From the NCBI RefSeq assembly GCF_013408535.1, contig NZ_JACBZA010000001.1, forward strand, positions 3,060,850 through 3,124,849: 64,000 nucleotides of DNA. The letters are read 5' to 3'. This document shows, piece after piece, positions 49,017 through 59,720 of this stretch. Below the pieces are notes generated by a model. The model saw nothing but the letters and a program-made list of their open reading frames with translations. It had not been told where the DNA came from and did no database searches. Position 1 is the first letter of the stretch. Every line of letters starts with the position of its first letter. The position numbers were made by a program, and so were the translations under genes. Source of the stretch: Actinopolymorpha cephalotaxi (GTDB lineage Bacteria; Actinomycetota; Actinomycetes; Propionibacteriales; Actinopolymorphaceae).

Positions 49017-50894
49017 TCACGAGTAGAACCCGTCCAGGACGTCCGCGTAGCGCGTCTCCACCACGCGGCGCTTGAGTTTCAGGCTCGGGGTCATCTCGCC
49101 GTCGTCCACGGTGAGGTCGTGGTCGAGGACCGCGAACTTCTTGATCGTCTCCCAGCGGTTGAGCCGGCCGTTGAGCTGGTCGACGTACCCCTGCAGCATC
49201 GCCCGTGCCTGGTCGGAGGTCGCGATCTCCTCGTAGCTTCGCCCCTCCAGGCCGTTCTCGCGCGCCCAGCCGACGATGGAGTCCTCGTCCAGGGTCACCA
49301 GCGCCGAGCAGAACGTCCGGCCCTCGCCGTGCACCACGACCTGACTGGCGTACGGGCACAGCGCCTTGAACATCGTCTCGATCGCCTGCGGGGCGACGTA
49401 CTTGCCGTTGGACGTCTTGAACAGGTCCTTCTTGCGGTCGGTGATCCGCAGCATGCCCTGGTCGTCGAGCTGGCCGATGTCGCCGGTGTGGAACCAGCCG
49501 TCGGGGTCGAGCACCTCGTCGGACAGCTCGGGCATCCCCTGGTAGCCCCGCATCACGCCGGGCCCCTTGATCAGCACCTCGCCGTCGTGCGCGATCCGCA
49601 CCTGCGTGCCGGGCAGCGCCGGGCCGACGCTGCCGAAGCGGAACCGTCCGGGCAGGTTGACGCAGGATCCGGCGCTGGTCTCGGTCAGGCCGTACCCCTC
49701 GATGATCAGGATCCCGGCGGCGTGGAACCACTCCGACAGCTGTTGGCTGAGCGCGGCCGCACCGGAGACGAAGAACCGCAGCCGCCCACCGAACCGGTCC
49801 CGGATCTTGGCGAACACCAGCCGGTCGGCGACCTTGTACTGCAGGGCGAGCACACCGGAGGGCTCGGTGCCCTGCTGGCGCAGCTCCGAGACCCGGCGGC
49901 CGACGCCGATCGCCCAGTGGAACAGCGCCGCCTTCGGTCCGCCCTCGTGTTCGATCGTGGAGTTGATCCGGCCGTACGCCTTCTCGAAGATCCGCGGCGC
50001 GGCGCCCATGAAGGTCGGCCGGACGACGGCGACGTTCTCGATGATCTTGTCGACCCGCCCGTCGATCGCGGTGGCGAAGCCGATCTGCACCTGCGCCGAC
50101 AGCAGCACCTTGCCGAAGGAGTGCGCCAGCGGCAGCCAGAGGTACTGCAGGTCGTCCGGGTGCAGGATCCGCACCGCGTCGATGGCAGCGCCCTCGTAGG
50201 TCCAGCAGTCGTGGCTGAGGCGGACGCCCTTCGGCCGGCCGGTGGTGCCCGAGGTGTAGATGAGCGTGGCGAGGCTGTCCGGCCCGATCGTGGCGACGGC
50301 CTTCTCGATGGCGTCGGGGTGCTGGGCGAGGTACGCGGCGCCGCGTTCCTCCAGCTCGGCGAGGGTCAGCAGGTCGTCGGCGCCACCTTCGCGTCCGCCC
50401 CCGTCGCCCCCGGCGGTGCCGTCGGCGAACGTCACCAGCCAGGCGATGTCGGGCAGCTCCGCCCGGTGCTCGCGGATCTTCTTCAGCTGCTCGTCGTCCT
50501 CGACGAAGACCACCCGGCTGCCGGAGTCACCGAGGATGTAGCTCGCCTCGTCCGGCGTGGTGGTGGGGTAGACCGTCGTGGTGGCCGCACCCGCGCACAT
50601 GATCGCGAAGTCGGCCAGCACCCACTCGTAGCGCGTACTGGAGGCGATCGCCACCCGCTGCTCGGGCTCGATGCCGAGGGAGATCAGGCCGGCCGCCAGC
50701 CGGCGTACGCGCTCACCGGTCTGGCCCCAGGTGCACGACTCCCAGCCGCCGTCGACGGGGCGCCGGAACGCCTCCGCGTCCGGCGTCGACTCGAACCGTC
50801 GCAGGATCAGCTCGGCCACGGTGGACGCGCGGTTGTCGACCTTGGACTGGTCGACGTCGCCTGGGTTGCTCCCCCAGAGCAGGTCACTGGACAT
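49017..50894 (-). CDS. Long-chain acyl-CoA synthetase, FadD15-like
   Basis: AMP-forming ligase that activates fatty acids to acyl-CoA. The 625-residue protein has the P-loop TLIYTSGTTGRPKGV near residue 205, GYGLTETSAGSCVNLPG near 405, the hinge segment DGWFHTGDIGQLDDQGMLRITDRKKDLFKTSNGKYVAPQ around 470-510 and the catalytic-domain KLKRR near the end. GGAGG stands six bases before the ATG. It lies behind hemW and before lepA on the same strand. Confidence 0.92.
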   Translation of the reverse strand: MSSDLLWGSNPGDVDQSKVDNRASTVAELILRRFESTPDAEAFRRPVDGGWESCTWGQTGERVRRLAAGLISLGIEPEQRVAIASSTRYEWVLADFAIMCAGAATTTVYPTTTPDEASYILGDSGSRVVFVEDDEQLKKIREHRAELPDIAWLVTFADGTAGGDGGGREGGADDLLTLAELEERGAAYLAQHPDAIEKAVATIGPDSLATLIYTSGTTGRPKGVRLSHDCWTYEGAAIDAVRILHPDDLQYLWLPLAHSFGKVLLSAQVQIGFATAIDGRVDKIIENVAVVRPTFMGAAPRIFEKAYGRINSTIEHEGGPKAALFHWAIGVGRRVSELRQQGTEPSGVLALQYKVADRLVFAKIRDRFGGRLRFFVSGAAALSQQLSEWFHAAGILIIEGYGLTETSAGSCVNLPGRFRFGSVGPALPGTQVRIAHDGEVLIKGPGVMRGYQGMPELSDEVLDPDGWFHTGDIGQLDDQGMLRITDRKKDLFKTSNGKYVAPQAIETMFKALCPYASQVVVHGEGRTFCSALVTLDEDSIVGWARENGLEGRSYEEIATSDQARAMLQGYVDQLNGRLNRWETIKKFAVLDHDLTVDDGEMTPSLKLKRRVVETRYADVLDGFYS

Positions 50895-51096
50895 CGCGGG
50901 CCTCCACCTCGGTGAGGAGCAGCGTAGGGACGGGCCGGGCCGGTGGCACACCTGGCGAGTACGGAGTGGTCGCCTGGCCCGCCGTACCGGCCTGCCTCCA
51001 CCGTAGTGACTGAGCTGCCGCCGGCGTAGCCCACGTGGACGAACCGGGCAGTTCGCCGTGCGCGTGCCGGAGCGGCGTTCGGTGCCGCACCGCGGC

Positions 51097-52977
<1,881 letters not shown>

Positions 52978-53123
52978 GGACGATCCATTCCGGTCGGTGG
53001 GGGAACGACGTTCATCATCCCACGGACCACGATCCGGTCAGGGCTGCGTGGGTGAGCGCCCTCGGTCAGACCGGGGTGGGGGGGCGACGTACCGGCCATC
53101 TGCCGCACTTGGTAGTCATATGT

Positions 53124-53138
53124 GTACACAACGTGTAC
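53124..53138. promoter_or_regulatory. Palindrome GTACAC-AAC-GTGTAC
   Basis: A 15-bp inverted repeat between the divergent lepA and beta-propeller-like genes, in an AT-richer spot (CATATG precedes). A possible operator; no regulator gene is adjacent. Confidence 0.4.
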
Positions 53139-53191
53139 GCCCCGGTGGTCGGCCGGTCGACCGGGTGTCCAGGCCAGGAGTTCGCGCACAC

Positions 53192-54253
53192 ATGCTGACT
53201 CGCACCGCATTCCGCTTCTCTCCGCACGGTTCCTACGCCGCCTGCCTCGCCTCCGACGGCGGTGCCGGGTGGCACGTCGAACACTGGCCGCTGGACCCGG
53301 CCCGGCCGCCGAGTCCGGTTCCGGGGCTGGCCCCCACCGGCCCGCACTCGCGGATGCTGCCGCTCGACGACGGCGGTGTCCTGTTGCATCACGCCACCCC
53401 GGACCGGCACCGGATCATCCTCGGCCGGCCGGACCGGCCCGCCCGGCTCCTTGGCACGCTCGCCGCGCTCGGCCTGCAACTGCTGCCCCACCCGGCCCAC
53501 GACGCCCTCGCCCTGGCCATCACCACCCGCTCCGACCCGTCCGCGACCCTGTGGCTGCTGCGGCGCCGCGACGGCGAGCCGCGGCCGCTGCTCACGGTGT
53601 CCGGGCTGTTGATCGGCGGGACCTGGCTCGACCCGGCCGGGCGGCGGCTGGCGGTCAACCGGGCGTACCAGGGTGGCCTCACCTGTGTCGCGGTCGACCT
53701 GCACGACGGTTCGGTGGAGGAGATCTGGCCCGACCATCCCTCCGTGCGCCTGCTGTTCGCCGTACCCCACGCGGGGTTGTTCGTCGTCGCCGACGACAAC
53801 GGCCGGATCGGCTGGGCATGCACGCCCGGAGGCCGGCTGCAGTGGCCCGCCGACCTCAACCGCCCGCACAACCCGTGGCCGCTGGCCGCGGACGTGACCG
53901 GCGAGCAGGTCGCGGTCCGGCTGGACCAGGGCGGGCGCTCCCGGCTGCTGGTCTACGAACGCCACACCGACCGGGCGGTGGTGCTGCCGTTGCCGGCCGG
54001 CCATCTCGGCGACGCGGCCGCGTGGACGCCGACCGGGCTGCGGTTCGCGTTCACCGGTCCGGATCGGCGGACGGGGGTCGCGGAGATCGCGCCGTCGGCC
54101 GCGCAGGCCGCGGGGACGTTCCGCCTGCTCGCGGATCCCGACGCACCGCAGGCGTTCGGAGCGTTCGGAGCGTTCGGAGCGTCCGGGGTGTCCGGGGTGT
54201 CCGGGGTGTCCGGGGCGCCTGACGTAGCCGGCGTACCCGCCCAGGCCGGCTGA
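53192..54253 (+). CDS. Beta-propeller-like protein of unknown function
   Basis: The 353-residue protein starts MLTRTAFRFSPHGSYAACLASDGGAGW and consists of repeated blade-like units (SPHGSYAACLA, TWLDPAGRRLAVNR, LLFAVPHAGLFVVAD, TPTGLRFAFTGPD) as in WD40/TolB-like propellers. No signal peptide. The C-terminus is a Gly/Phe/Val/Ser repeat (AFGAFGAFGASGVSGVSGVS) encoded by 9-bp repeats. In some actinobacteria such proteins precede peptidases; none is here. CCAGGAG precedes the ATG. Confidence 0.65.
   Translation: MLTRTAFRFSPHGSYAACLASDGGAGWHVEHWPLDPARPPSPVPGLAPTGPHSRMLPLDDGGVLLHHATPDRHRIILGRPDRPARLLGTLAALGLQLLPHPAHDALALAITTRSDPSATLWLLRRRDGEPRPLLTVSGLLIGGTWLDPAGRRLAVNRAYQGGLTCVAVDLHDGSVEEIWPDHPSVRLLFAVPHAGLFVVADDNGRIGWACTPGGRLQWPADLNRPHNPWPLAADVTGEQVAVRLDQGGRSRLLVYERHTDRAVVLPLPAGHLGDAAAWTPTGLRFAFTGPDRRTGVAEIAPSAAQAAGTFRLLADPDAPQAFGAFGAFGASGVSGVSGVSGAPDVAGVPAQAG
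54152..54214 (+). repeat. Seven 9-bp repeats at the 3' end of the propeller gene
   Basis: Three GCGTTCGGA, one GCGTCCGGG and three GTGTCCGGG units, coding AFG/ASG/VSG. Frame-preserving. Confidence 0.92.
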
Positions 54254-54309
54254 GCCGGGGTACGGCCCCCACGACCGCGTACCTCCGCGGCGGCTGTCAG
54301 GATCGGCGG

Positions 54310-55314
54310 GTGACCGCCTCGCAAGCCGGCTCGGTGCCTCACGGCGCGACCGCCGTCCGCCCCCAGTGGGCCGACCTGCCCGAACCCCTCCGCGACCGGA
54401 TCGCCGAGCGGCTCGGCGGTGAGGTCGTGGCGACCGCCAGTCAGGGCTCCGGCTTCACACCGGGCTTCGCGTCCCGGCTGGTCTTCGGCGGCGACTCCGC
54501 CACCGGGGACGCCGATGAAACCCGTGGCACCGGGCACGCCTTCGTGAAGGCGGTCTCCGCCGACCGCTCCCCCGCGATCGCCGACTCCTACCGGGCCGAG
54601 GCGCGGATCGCGTCCCGCATCCCGCCGGCGGCGCCGGTGCCGGCGCTGCGCTGGACGCTGGAGGAGTTCGACTGGGTGGTGCTCTGCTTCGACGACGTTC
54701 CCGGACGGCCACCGGCGCGGCCGTGGAAGCCGGGCGAGCTCACCGACGTCCTCACCGCACTCACCGGCCTCGCACAGGTGCTCACTCCCGTACCGGACGG
54801 CCTGGTGGTGCCGCAGGCCCGCGACTGGCTGGCCCAGGACTTCGGCTACTGGGGACGGCTCGCGCGGGCGTCGGGCGCCGGCGGTTCACTCGTCGACCCC
54901 CAGGTCGCCGAACTCGCCGCGCTCGAGGGCGCGGCACCGGACGCCCTCGACGGCGACAGCGTGGTCCACTGCGACCTCCGCGACGACAACGTGATCCTGG
55001 GCGACGACGGCCGGGTGTGGTTCTGCGACTGGAACTGGCCGAGCCGCGGCCCCGCCTGGCTGGACCTCGTCACCGTGCTGATCTCGGCGTGCGGTGACGG
55101 GTACGACGCGACCGCGCTGCTGTCCGCGCACCCGCTCGGCGAGGGCGTGGACAGCGAGGCCGTGGACGCCGTACTCGCCGGCCTGGCCGGCTACTTCACC
55201 GACTCCTCGCTGCAGCCGGCGGTCAGCGGTTCGCCGTACCTCCGTGCTCACCAGGGGTGGTACGCCCAGGCCACGCTGTCCTGGCTCGCGCTGCGCCGCG
55301 GCTGGGTCGGCTGA
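54310..55314 (+). CDS. Aminoglycoside-phosphotransferase-fold kinase
   Basis: The 334-residue APH/choline-kinase-like protein has the catalytic loop VVHCDLRDDNVILGDDGRVWFCDWNWPSRGPAWLDL near residue 220 (HxDxxxxN and the metal Asp in CDWNW) and an N-terminal ATP lobe with FVKAVSADRSP near 78. The substrate cannot be inferred; genuine antibiotic resistance is not implied. GTG start with CAGGAT six bases upstream. Confidence 0.88.
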   Translation: MTASQAGSVPHGATAVRPQWADLPEPLRDRIAERLGGEVVATASQGSGFTPGFASRLVFGGDSATGDADETRGTGHAFVKAVSADRSPAIADSYRAEARIASRIPPAAPVPALRWTLEEFDWVVLCFDDVPGRPPARPWKPGELTDVLTALTGLAQVLTPVPDGLVVPQARDWLAQDFGYWGRLARASGAGGSLVDPQVAELAALEGAAPDALDGDSVVHCDLRDDNVILGDDGRVWFCDWNWPSRGPAWLDLVTVLISACGDGYDATALLSAHPLGEGVDSEAVDAVLAGLAGYFTDSSLQPAVSGSPYLRAHQGWYAQATLSWLALRRGWVG

Positions 55315-55384
55315 GGATCCCCGGCGCCCCTGACTCCTCCCCGGGTGGGTCCCTGGCGGCGGCCTCCGGTACTTCCGTAGGGGA

Positions 55385-55402
55385 ACGAACGGAAATGTTC
55401 GT
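55385..55402. promoter_or_regulatory. Palindrome ACGAAC-N6-GTTCGT before the ABC block
   Basis: 18-bp inverted repeat about 35 bases before the TAGTTT box of the first ATPase gene; position upstream of -35 suggests a regulator site, possibly activator or repressor. Confidence 0.45.
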
Positions 55403-55436
55403 CCGCGAGTCGGATTACCCACGGCCCCCGGAGCAC

Positions 55437-55442
55437 TAGTTT
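55437..55442 (+). promoter_or_regulatory. -10 box TAGTTT of the ABC operon
   Basis: TAGTTT lies seven bases before the GTG at 55450 with no ribosome-binding site between, so the transcript likely begins at the start codon. A -35 element is not clear. Confidence 0.55.
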
Positions 55443-55449
55443 TCGTCCC

Positions 55450-56475
55450 GTGCCCGTCATCTCGATCCACGACCTCACCAAGAGGTTTCCGAGCGTCACC
55501 GCGCTCGACCAGCTGACGGTCGACATCGGCCCCGGTGTGACCGGGTTCGTCGGCGCCAACGGCGCGGGCAAGTCGACTCTCATCAAGATCCTGCTCGGTC
55601 TGCAGCCGGCCACCTCGGGCGAGGCGACGGTCCTCGACCTCGACGTCGCCACGCAGGGCCCGGCGATCCGCGACCGGGTGGGCTACATGCCCGAGCACGA
55701 CTGCCTGCCACCCGACATGTCGGCGACCGAGTTCGTCGTCCACATGGCCCGGATGTCGGGGCTGCCGGCCGCGAGCGCGCGCGAACGCACCGCCGACACG
55801 CTGCGGCACGTCGGCCTGTACGAGGAGCGCTACCGGCCCATCGGCGGCTACTCCACCGGTATGCGGCAGCGGGTCAAGCTCGCCCAGGCGCTGGTCCACG
55901 ACCCTCGGCTGGTGTTCCTCGACGAGCCGACCAACGGGCTGGACCCCTCCGGCCGGGACGAGATGCTCGGGCTCGTCCGCCGGATCGGCACCGACTTCCA
56001 GATCTCGGTCCTGGTGACGTCGCACCTGCTCGGCGAATTGGAGCGGATCAGCGACCAGGTGGTGATCATCGACGGCGGGCGGCTGCTGCGCGCCTCGTCG
56101 ACGGCCGAGTTCACCCGCGCCACCCAGGTGCTGGCCGTGGAGGTCGCGGCGTTCGACTCCGGTCCCGACTGGACCGCGGCGCGCGACCGGCTCGGTCACG
56201 CGCTGGCCGGCCACGGGCTGCGGGTGGTTCCGGACGGGCGGCTGCTGATGATCGACATCGCCCGCGAGGAGACGTTCGACGTCGTACGCGACACCGCCGC
56301 CGAACTCGACCTCGGCCTGGTCCGGATGGAGCAGCGCCGGCACCGCATCGAGGAGATCTTCCGGGACGGCGCGCCGGGTCATCAGGCCGGTGCCGATGCG
56401 GGTGCCGGTGGTCCTGCCGGTGGTCCGGTCAGTGGCCCTGACCAGGGAGGAGCGCACCGTGTCCGTACCCCCTGA
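55450..56475 (+). CDS. ABC-2-type transporter ATPase, first of two
   Basis: The 341-residue ATPase has Walker A GANGAGKST near residue 38, Q-loop region RDRVGYMPEHD, the atypical signature YSTGMRQRVKLAQAL near 137 and Walker B LVFLDEPTNGLDPSG near 154, then a long C-terminal extension (about 220-341) with a Gly/Ala/Asp tail. Signature S-T-G-M-x-Q is typical of ABC-2/NatA-like exporters. Its last 17 bases overlap the permease gene. Confidence 0.92.
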   Translation: MPVISIHDLTKRFPSVTALDQLTVDIGPGVTGFVGANGAGKSTLIKILLGLQPATSGEATVLDLDVATQGPAIRDRVGYMPEHDCLPPDMSATEFVVHMARMSGLPAASARERTADTLRHVGLYEERYRPIGGYSTGMRQRVKLAQALVHDPRLVFLDEPTNGLDPSGRDEMLGLVRRIGTDFQISVLVTSHLLGELERISDQVVIIDGGRLLRASSTAEFTRATQVLAVEVAAFDSGPDWTAARDRLGHALAGHGLRVVPDGRLLMIDIAREETFDVVRDTAAELDLGLVRMEQRRHRIEEIFRDGAPGHQAGADAGAGGPAGGPVSGPDQGGAHRVRTP

Positions 56476-57406
56476 GAGCACGTCGCCCCCGCAGGGCACG
56501 TCGCCCCCACAGGGCATGTCGTACGCCGCTCCGGCCGGAGTGATCCACGACATCGGTTACCGCCGCTACGACGGTCCCCGGCTCGGCCGCGGCTACATCC
56601 TGCGCTCCCTGTTCGTCGCGAGCCTGCGCTCGACGTACGGCCTGGGCCGCACCGCGAGGTCGAAAATCCTGCCGTTCATGCTCGGCGCGGTCATGTTGCT
56701 GCCGGCCGCGATCCTCGTCGCCGTCACGGTCGCCATCAAGCCGCCGGAGCCGCCCGTCGCCTACACGAGGTACTTCGTCTACACCCAGGCGGTCATCGCC
56801 ATCTTCGCCGCCGCCCAGGCGCCGCAGCTGTTCTCCCGCGACCTGCGCTTCCGCACGATCACGCTGTACTTCTCCCGGCCGCTCGTCCGGATCGACTACG
56901 TGGTCGCGAAGTACGCCGCGCTGGTCGCCTCGCTGTTCATCCTGATGGCCCTGCCGCTGCTGGTGATGTACGCCGGCGCGCTGCTCGGGAAGTACCCCGT
57001 CGGCGCGCAGACGAAGGGCCTGCTGGCCGGGCTGGCCGGGGTCGCCGTCCTCGCCCTCGTCCTGGCCGGGATCTCGGGTGTGATCTCGGCGCTCACCACC
57101 CGGCGCGGGTTCGGGGTGGCGGCGATCATCACCGTGCTGACGGTCGCCTACGGAGGATCGAGCTTCATGTCGGCGATCCTCGGCGACCAGGGCCACCGAA
57201 CCGCCGCTGGGTACGCGGGGCTGTTCTCCCCCGTCACGCTGGTGGACGGCGTACAGGTGATCGCGCTCGGTGCCACCAGCGCCAGCCCGGTGCCACCGCC
57301 GGCAGGTGGGCTGGGCGCGCTGGCGTACGTACTCGTGACCCTGCTCGTCATCGGCGGGTCGTTCGGCCTGCTGATGCTTCGCTATCGGAAGGTGGCGGCC
57401 TCGTGA
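56459..57406 (+). CDS. ABC-2-type transporter permease, first of two
   Basis: The 315-residue protein has some six hydrophobic segments (FMLGAVMLLPAAILVAVTVAI, AVIAIFAAAQAPQLFS, ALVASLFILMALPLLVMYAGALL, LLAGLAGVAVLALVLAGISGVISAL, FGVAAIITVLTVAYG, ALAYVLVTLLVIGGSFGLLML). The GTG at 56459 has AGGGAGGAG seven bases upstream; residues 5-20 contain a duplicated SPPQG unit. It ends in the start of the second ATPase (GTGA). Confidence 0.88.
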   Translation: MSVPPESTSPPQGTSPPQGMSYAAPAGVIHDIGYRRYDGPRLGRGYILRSLFVASLRSTYGLGRTARSKILPFMLGAVMLLPAAILVAVTVAIKPPEPPVAYTRYFVYTQAVIAIFAAAQAPQLFSRDLRFRTITLYFSRPLVRIDYVVAKYAALVASLFILMALPLLVMYAGALLGKYPVGAQTKGLLAGLAGVAVLALVLAGISGVISALTTRRGFGVAAIITVLTVAYGGSSFMSAILGDQGHRTAAGYAGLFSPVTLVDGVQVIALGATSASPVPPPAGGLGALAYVLVTLLVIGGSFGLLMLRYRKVAAS

Positions 57407-58320
57407 GCGTCATCCGGCTCGACCACGTCTCCCGTTGGTACGGCAACGTCGTCGCGGTCAACGACGTCGACATGACCATCGGCCCCGGCGTCACCGGACT
57501 GCTCGGGCCCAACGGCGCGGGCAAGTCGACCCTGATCCACATGATGGGTGGCTTCCTCGCACCGTCCGCGGGCACCGTCACGCTGGACGGGGACAAGGTA
57601 TGGCGCCACCAGGCCGCCTACCGCCACATCGGGCTCGTGCCCGAACGCGAAGCCCTCTACGACAGCCTCACCGGCTGGGAGTTCGTCCTCGCGAACGCGA
57701 GGCTGCACCGGCTCGCCGACCCCGAGACCGCCGCAAGGGAGGCGATCGAGACGGTCGAGATGGGCCCGGCCGCCGATCGTGCGGTCGGCGGCTACTCGAA
57801 GGGGATGAAGCAGCGGATCAAGATGGCGACCGCGCTGGTACACCGGCCGTCGGTGCTGCTGCTGGACGAGCCGTTCAACGGCATGGACCCCCGCCAGCGG
57901 CTGCACCTGATGGATCTGCTGCGGTCGATGGGGCAGGCCGGCCGCACGGTGCTGTTCAGCTCGCACATCCTGGAGGAGGTCGAGCAGGTCGCCTCCCACA
58001 TCGAGGTCGTCGTGGCCGGGCGGCACGCCGCGTCCGGTGACTTCCGGGAGATCCGGCGGCTGATGATCGACCGGCCGCACCAGTACGTCATCCGCTCCAG
58101 TGACGACCGCCGGCTCGCGTCAGCCCTGATCGCGGACGGGTCGTCCGCCGGCGTCGAACTCGACGCCCGGGAGCGATGCCTGCGGGTGCAGGCGGTCGAC
58201 TTCGCCCGGTTCACCTGGCTCGTGCCGCAGGTGGCCCGCGCCGCGGATGTCCGGCTCTACGAGATCTCGCCGTCCGACGAGTCTCTCGAGAGCGTCTTCT
58301 CCTACCTCATCACCGCGTGA
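57403..58320 (+). CDS. ABC-2-type transporter ATPase, second
   Basis: The 305-residue paralogue of the first ATPase: Walker A GPNGAGKST near residue 37, GLVPEREALYDSLTG, signature YSKGMKQRIKMATAL near 128, Walker B LLLDEPFNGMDPRQ near 145, H-loop SSHILEEVEQ. Two ATPases and two permeases suggest a heteromeric exporter or two systems in one operon. Confidence 0.92.
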   Translation: MSVIRLDHVSRWYGNVVAVNDVDMTIGPGVTGLLGPNGAGKSTLIHMMGGFLAPSAGTVTLDGDKVWRHQAAYRHIGLVPEREALYDSLTGWEFVLANARLHRLADPETAAREAIETVEMGPAADRAVGGYSKGMKQRIKMATALVHRPSVLLLDEPFNGMDPRQRLHLMDLLRSMGQAGRTVLFSSHILEEVEQVASHIEVVVAGRHAASGDFREIRRLMIDRPHQYVIRSSDDRRLASALIADGSSAGVELDARERCLRVQAVDFARFTWLVPQVARAADVRLYEISPSDESLESVFSYLITA

Positions 58321-58330
58321 GGCCTGTCCC

Positions 58331-58414
58331 CGTGAGAGACCCCGTGAGAGACCCGGTGAGAGACGCCGTGAATGACCCGATGAGAGATCCGACGAGTGAC
58401 CGGATGAGTGACCG
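58331..58414 (+). repeat. Seven 12-bp repeats before the second permease
   Basis: Degenerate CGTGAGAGACCC units fill the gap exactly from 58331 to the base before the permease ATG. They stay open in one frame (VRDP-type repeats) that ends at TGA 58416-58418, overlapping the ATG as ATGA. That frame might be translated and couple permease translation, or the repeats may be neutral. Confidence 0.9.
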
Positions 58415-59131
58415 ATGAACGCCACGATCGCCAGGCTCACCGCCAGCACCCTGCTGGGGAAACGACGTGTACTCCTGCTGTTCGTCCTGCCGGCGGTACT
58501 CGTCCTCCTCGCGCTGATCCTTCGGCTCGTGACCGGCCCCAGCCTGCAGGTCGGCACCACCCTGCTGCAGACCCTCGCGCTCGGGACGATCGTGCCGTTG
58601 CTCGGCCTGATCGCGGGCACGGGCGTGATCGGGCCGGAGATCGACGACGGCTCGATCATCTACGTGCTCGCGAAACCACTGCCGCGCCCGACGATCGTGG
58701 TGACGAAGCTCGCCGTCGCGGTGGGGTGTCTGGTGGCCTTCGCGGCCGTACCCACGCTGGTCGCCGGGGTGATCATGTCCGGGTTCGACGACGGGATGGC
58801 GGTCGGGTTCGCCGTCGCGACGGTGGTCGCCGGGCTGGCCTACAGCGCGGTCTTCCTGATGCTGGCCGTGATCACCAGGCACGCCGTGGTCTTCGGCCTC
58901 GTCTACGCGCTGATCTGGGAGAGCCTGGTCGGCGGGTTCGTACCCGGAGCACAGGTGCTCAGCATCCAGCAGTGGGCCCTGGCGGTCGCCGACGAGCTGA
59001 TCGCCAGGGACGACATCAAGGCGGCGGTCGGGCTCGGCACCGGGACGATCCTGCTGCTGGTCACGATCCTGGCGGCGACCTGGTTCGCCGGGGAGCGGCT
59101 ACGCTCACTGACTCTCACCGAGACAGAATGA
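58415..59131 (+). CDS. ABC-2-type transporter permease, second
   Basis: The 238-residue protein has six hydrophobic segments (LLLFVLPAVLVLLALILRLV, LALGTIVPLLGLIAGTGVIG, VTKLAVAVGCLVAFAAVPTLVAG, VGFAVATVVAGLAYSAVFLML, HAVVFGLVYALIWESLVGG, LGTGTILLLVTILAATWFAG) and GPEIDDGSIIYVLAKPLPRP between segments 2 and 3, typical of ABC-2 permeases. It presumably pairs with the ATPase just upstream. Confidence 0.88.
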   Translation: MNATIARLTASTLLGKRRVLLLFVLPAVLVLLALILRLVTGPSLQVGTTLLQTLALGTIVPLLGLIAGTGVIGPEIDDGSIIYVLAKPLPRPTIVVTKLAVAVGCLVAFAAVPTLVAGVIMSGFDDGMAVGFAVATVVAGLAYSAVFLMLAVITRHAVVFGLVYALIWESLVGGFVPGAQVLSIQQWALAVADELIARDDIKAAVGLGTGTILLLVTILAATWFAGERLRSLTLTETE

Positions 59132-59224
59132 GCATCGAGTGAGCCGGGCGAGTCGGCCGAGTGGCCGAGCCGGGCGAATCCGCCGAGCCGCACCGGGGTG
59201 AGGTTCGGGCTGATCCGCCCACAG

Positions 59225-59254
59225 TTGGGGCCCGGTTCGCTCGGCTGGTAGGCT
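59225..59254 (+). promoter_or_regulatory. rpsT promoter
   Basis: TTGGGG (59225-59230), 18 bases, TAGGCT (59249-59254). Transcription from about 59261 leaves a 65-base leader before the rpsT GTG. Confidence 0.65.
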
Positions 59255-59325
59255 CATTCATCGCGCGCGGGCGGATCCCGCCGCGTGTCCATTCCCGTAC
59301 GACCTGCGATCGAGGCTTCAGCTCA

Positions 59326-59586
59326 GTGGCGAACATCAAGTCCCAGATCAAGCGGATCAAGCAGAACGAGACCCGTCGGCTCCGCAACAAGTCGACGCGC
59401 ACCTCGCTGCGGACGGCCATTCGCAACTTCAGCGAGGCTGCCGAGTCCGGCGACAAGGCCAAGGCCCAGGATCTGGCCCGTGCGGCCAGCCGCCTGCTGG
59501 ACCGGGCCGCCTCCAAGGGCGTTCTGCACAAGAACCAGGCCGCCAACAAGAAGTCGGCGATCTCCAAGCGGTCCGCCGCCCTCTAG
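59326..59586 (+). CDS. rpsT: 30S ribosomal protein S20
   Basis: Primary binder of the 5' domain of 16S rRNA. 86 residues from [24 protein letters not shown] at the start, a central [53 protein letters not shown]-type helical hairpin; very basic. GAGG lies upstream of the GTG. Located opposite holA, as in most actinobacteria. Confidence 0.97.
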   Translation: MANIKSQIKRIKQNETRRLRNKSTRTSLRTAIRNFSEAAESGDKAKAQDLARAASRLLDRAASKGVLHKNQAANKKSAISKRSAAL

Positions 59587-59594
59587 CTCCACTT

Positions 59595-59659
59595 CGGAAG
59601 CTGCTCGCTTCCGGACGTGCCCGAAGAGCTGCTCGGCCCCGGTGGCCGGGCAGCTTTTT
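59595..59659 (+). terminator. rpsT terminator
   Basis: A small hairpin CGGAAG / CTTCCG (59595-59613) is followed by a 12-bp stem AGCTGCTCGGCC / GGCCGGGCAGCT with loop CCGGT and then TTTT (59627-59659): a classic intrinsic terminator, the clearest one in the window. Confidence 0.92.
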
Positions 59660-59720
59660 GTGCTGCCCTCGTCCGATTTGTCCAAGCCGCTCCGCCGGGT
59701 CGTCGGAGGCCGATGTGGCG

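Noticed and set aside
54310-55314. Aminoglycoside resistance gene
   Set aside because: Only the general kinase-fold motifs are present; this fold serves many substrates, so a resistance call is not justified.
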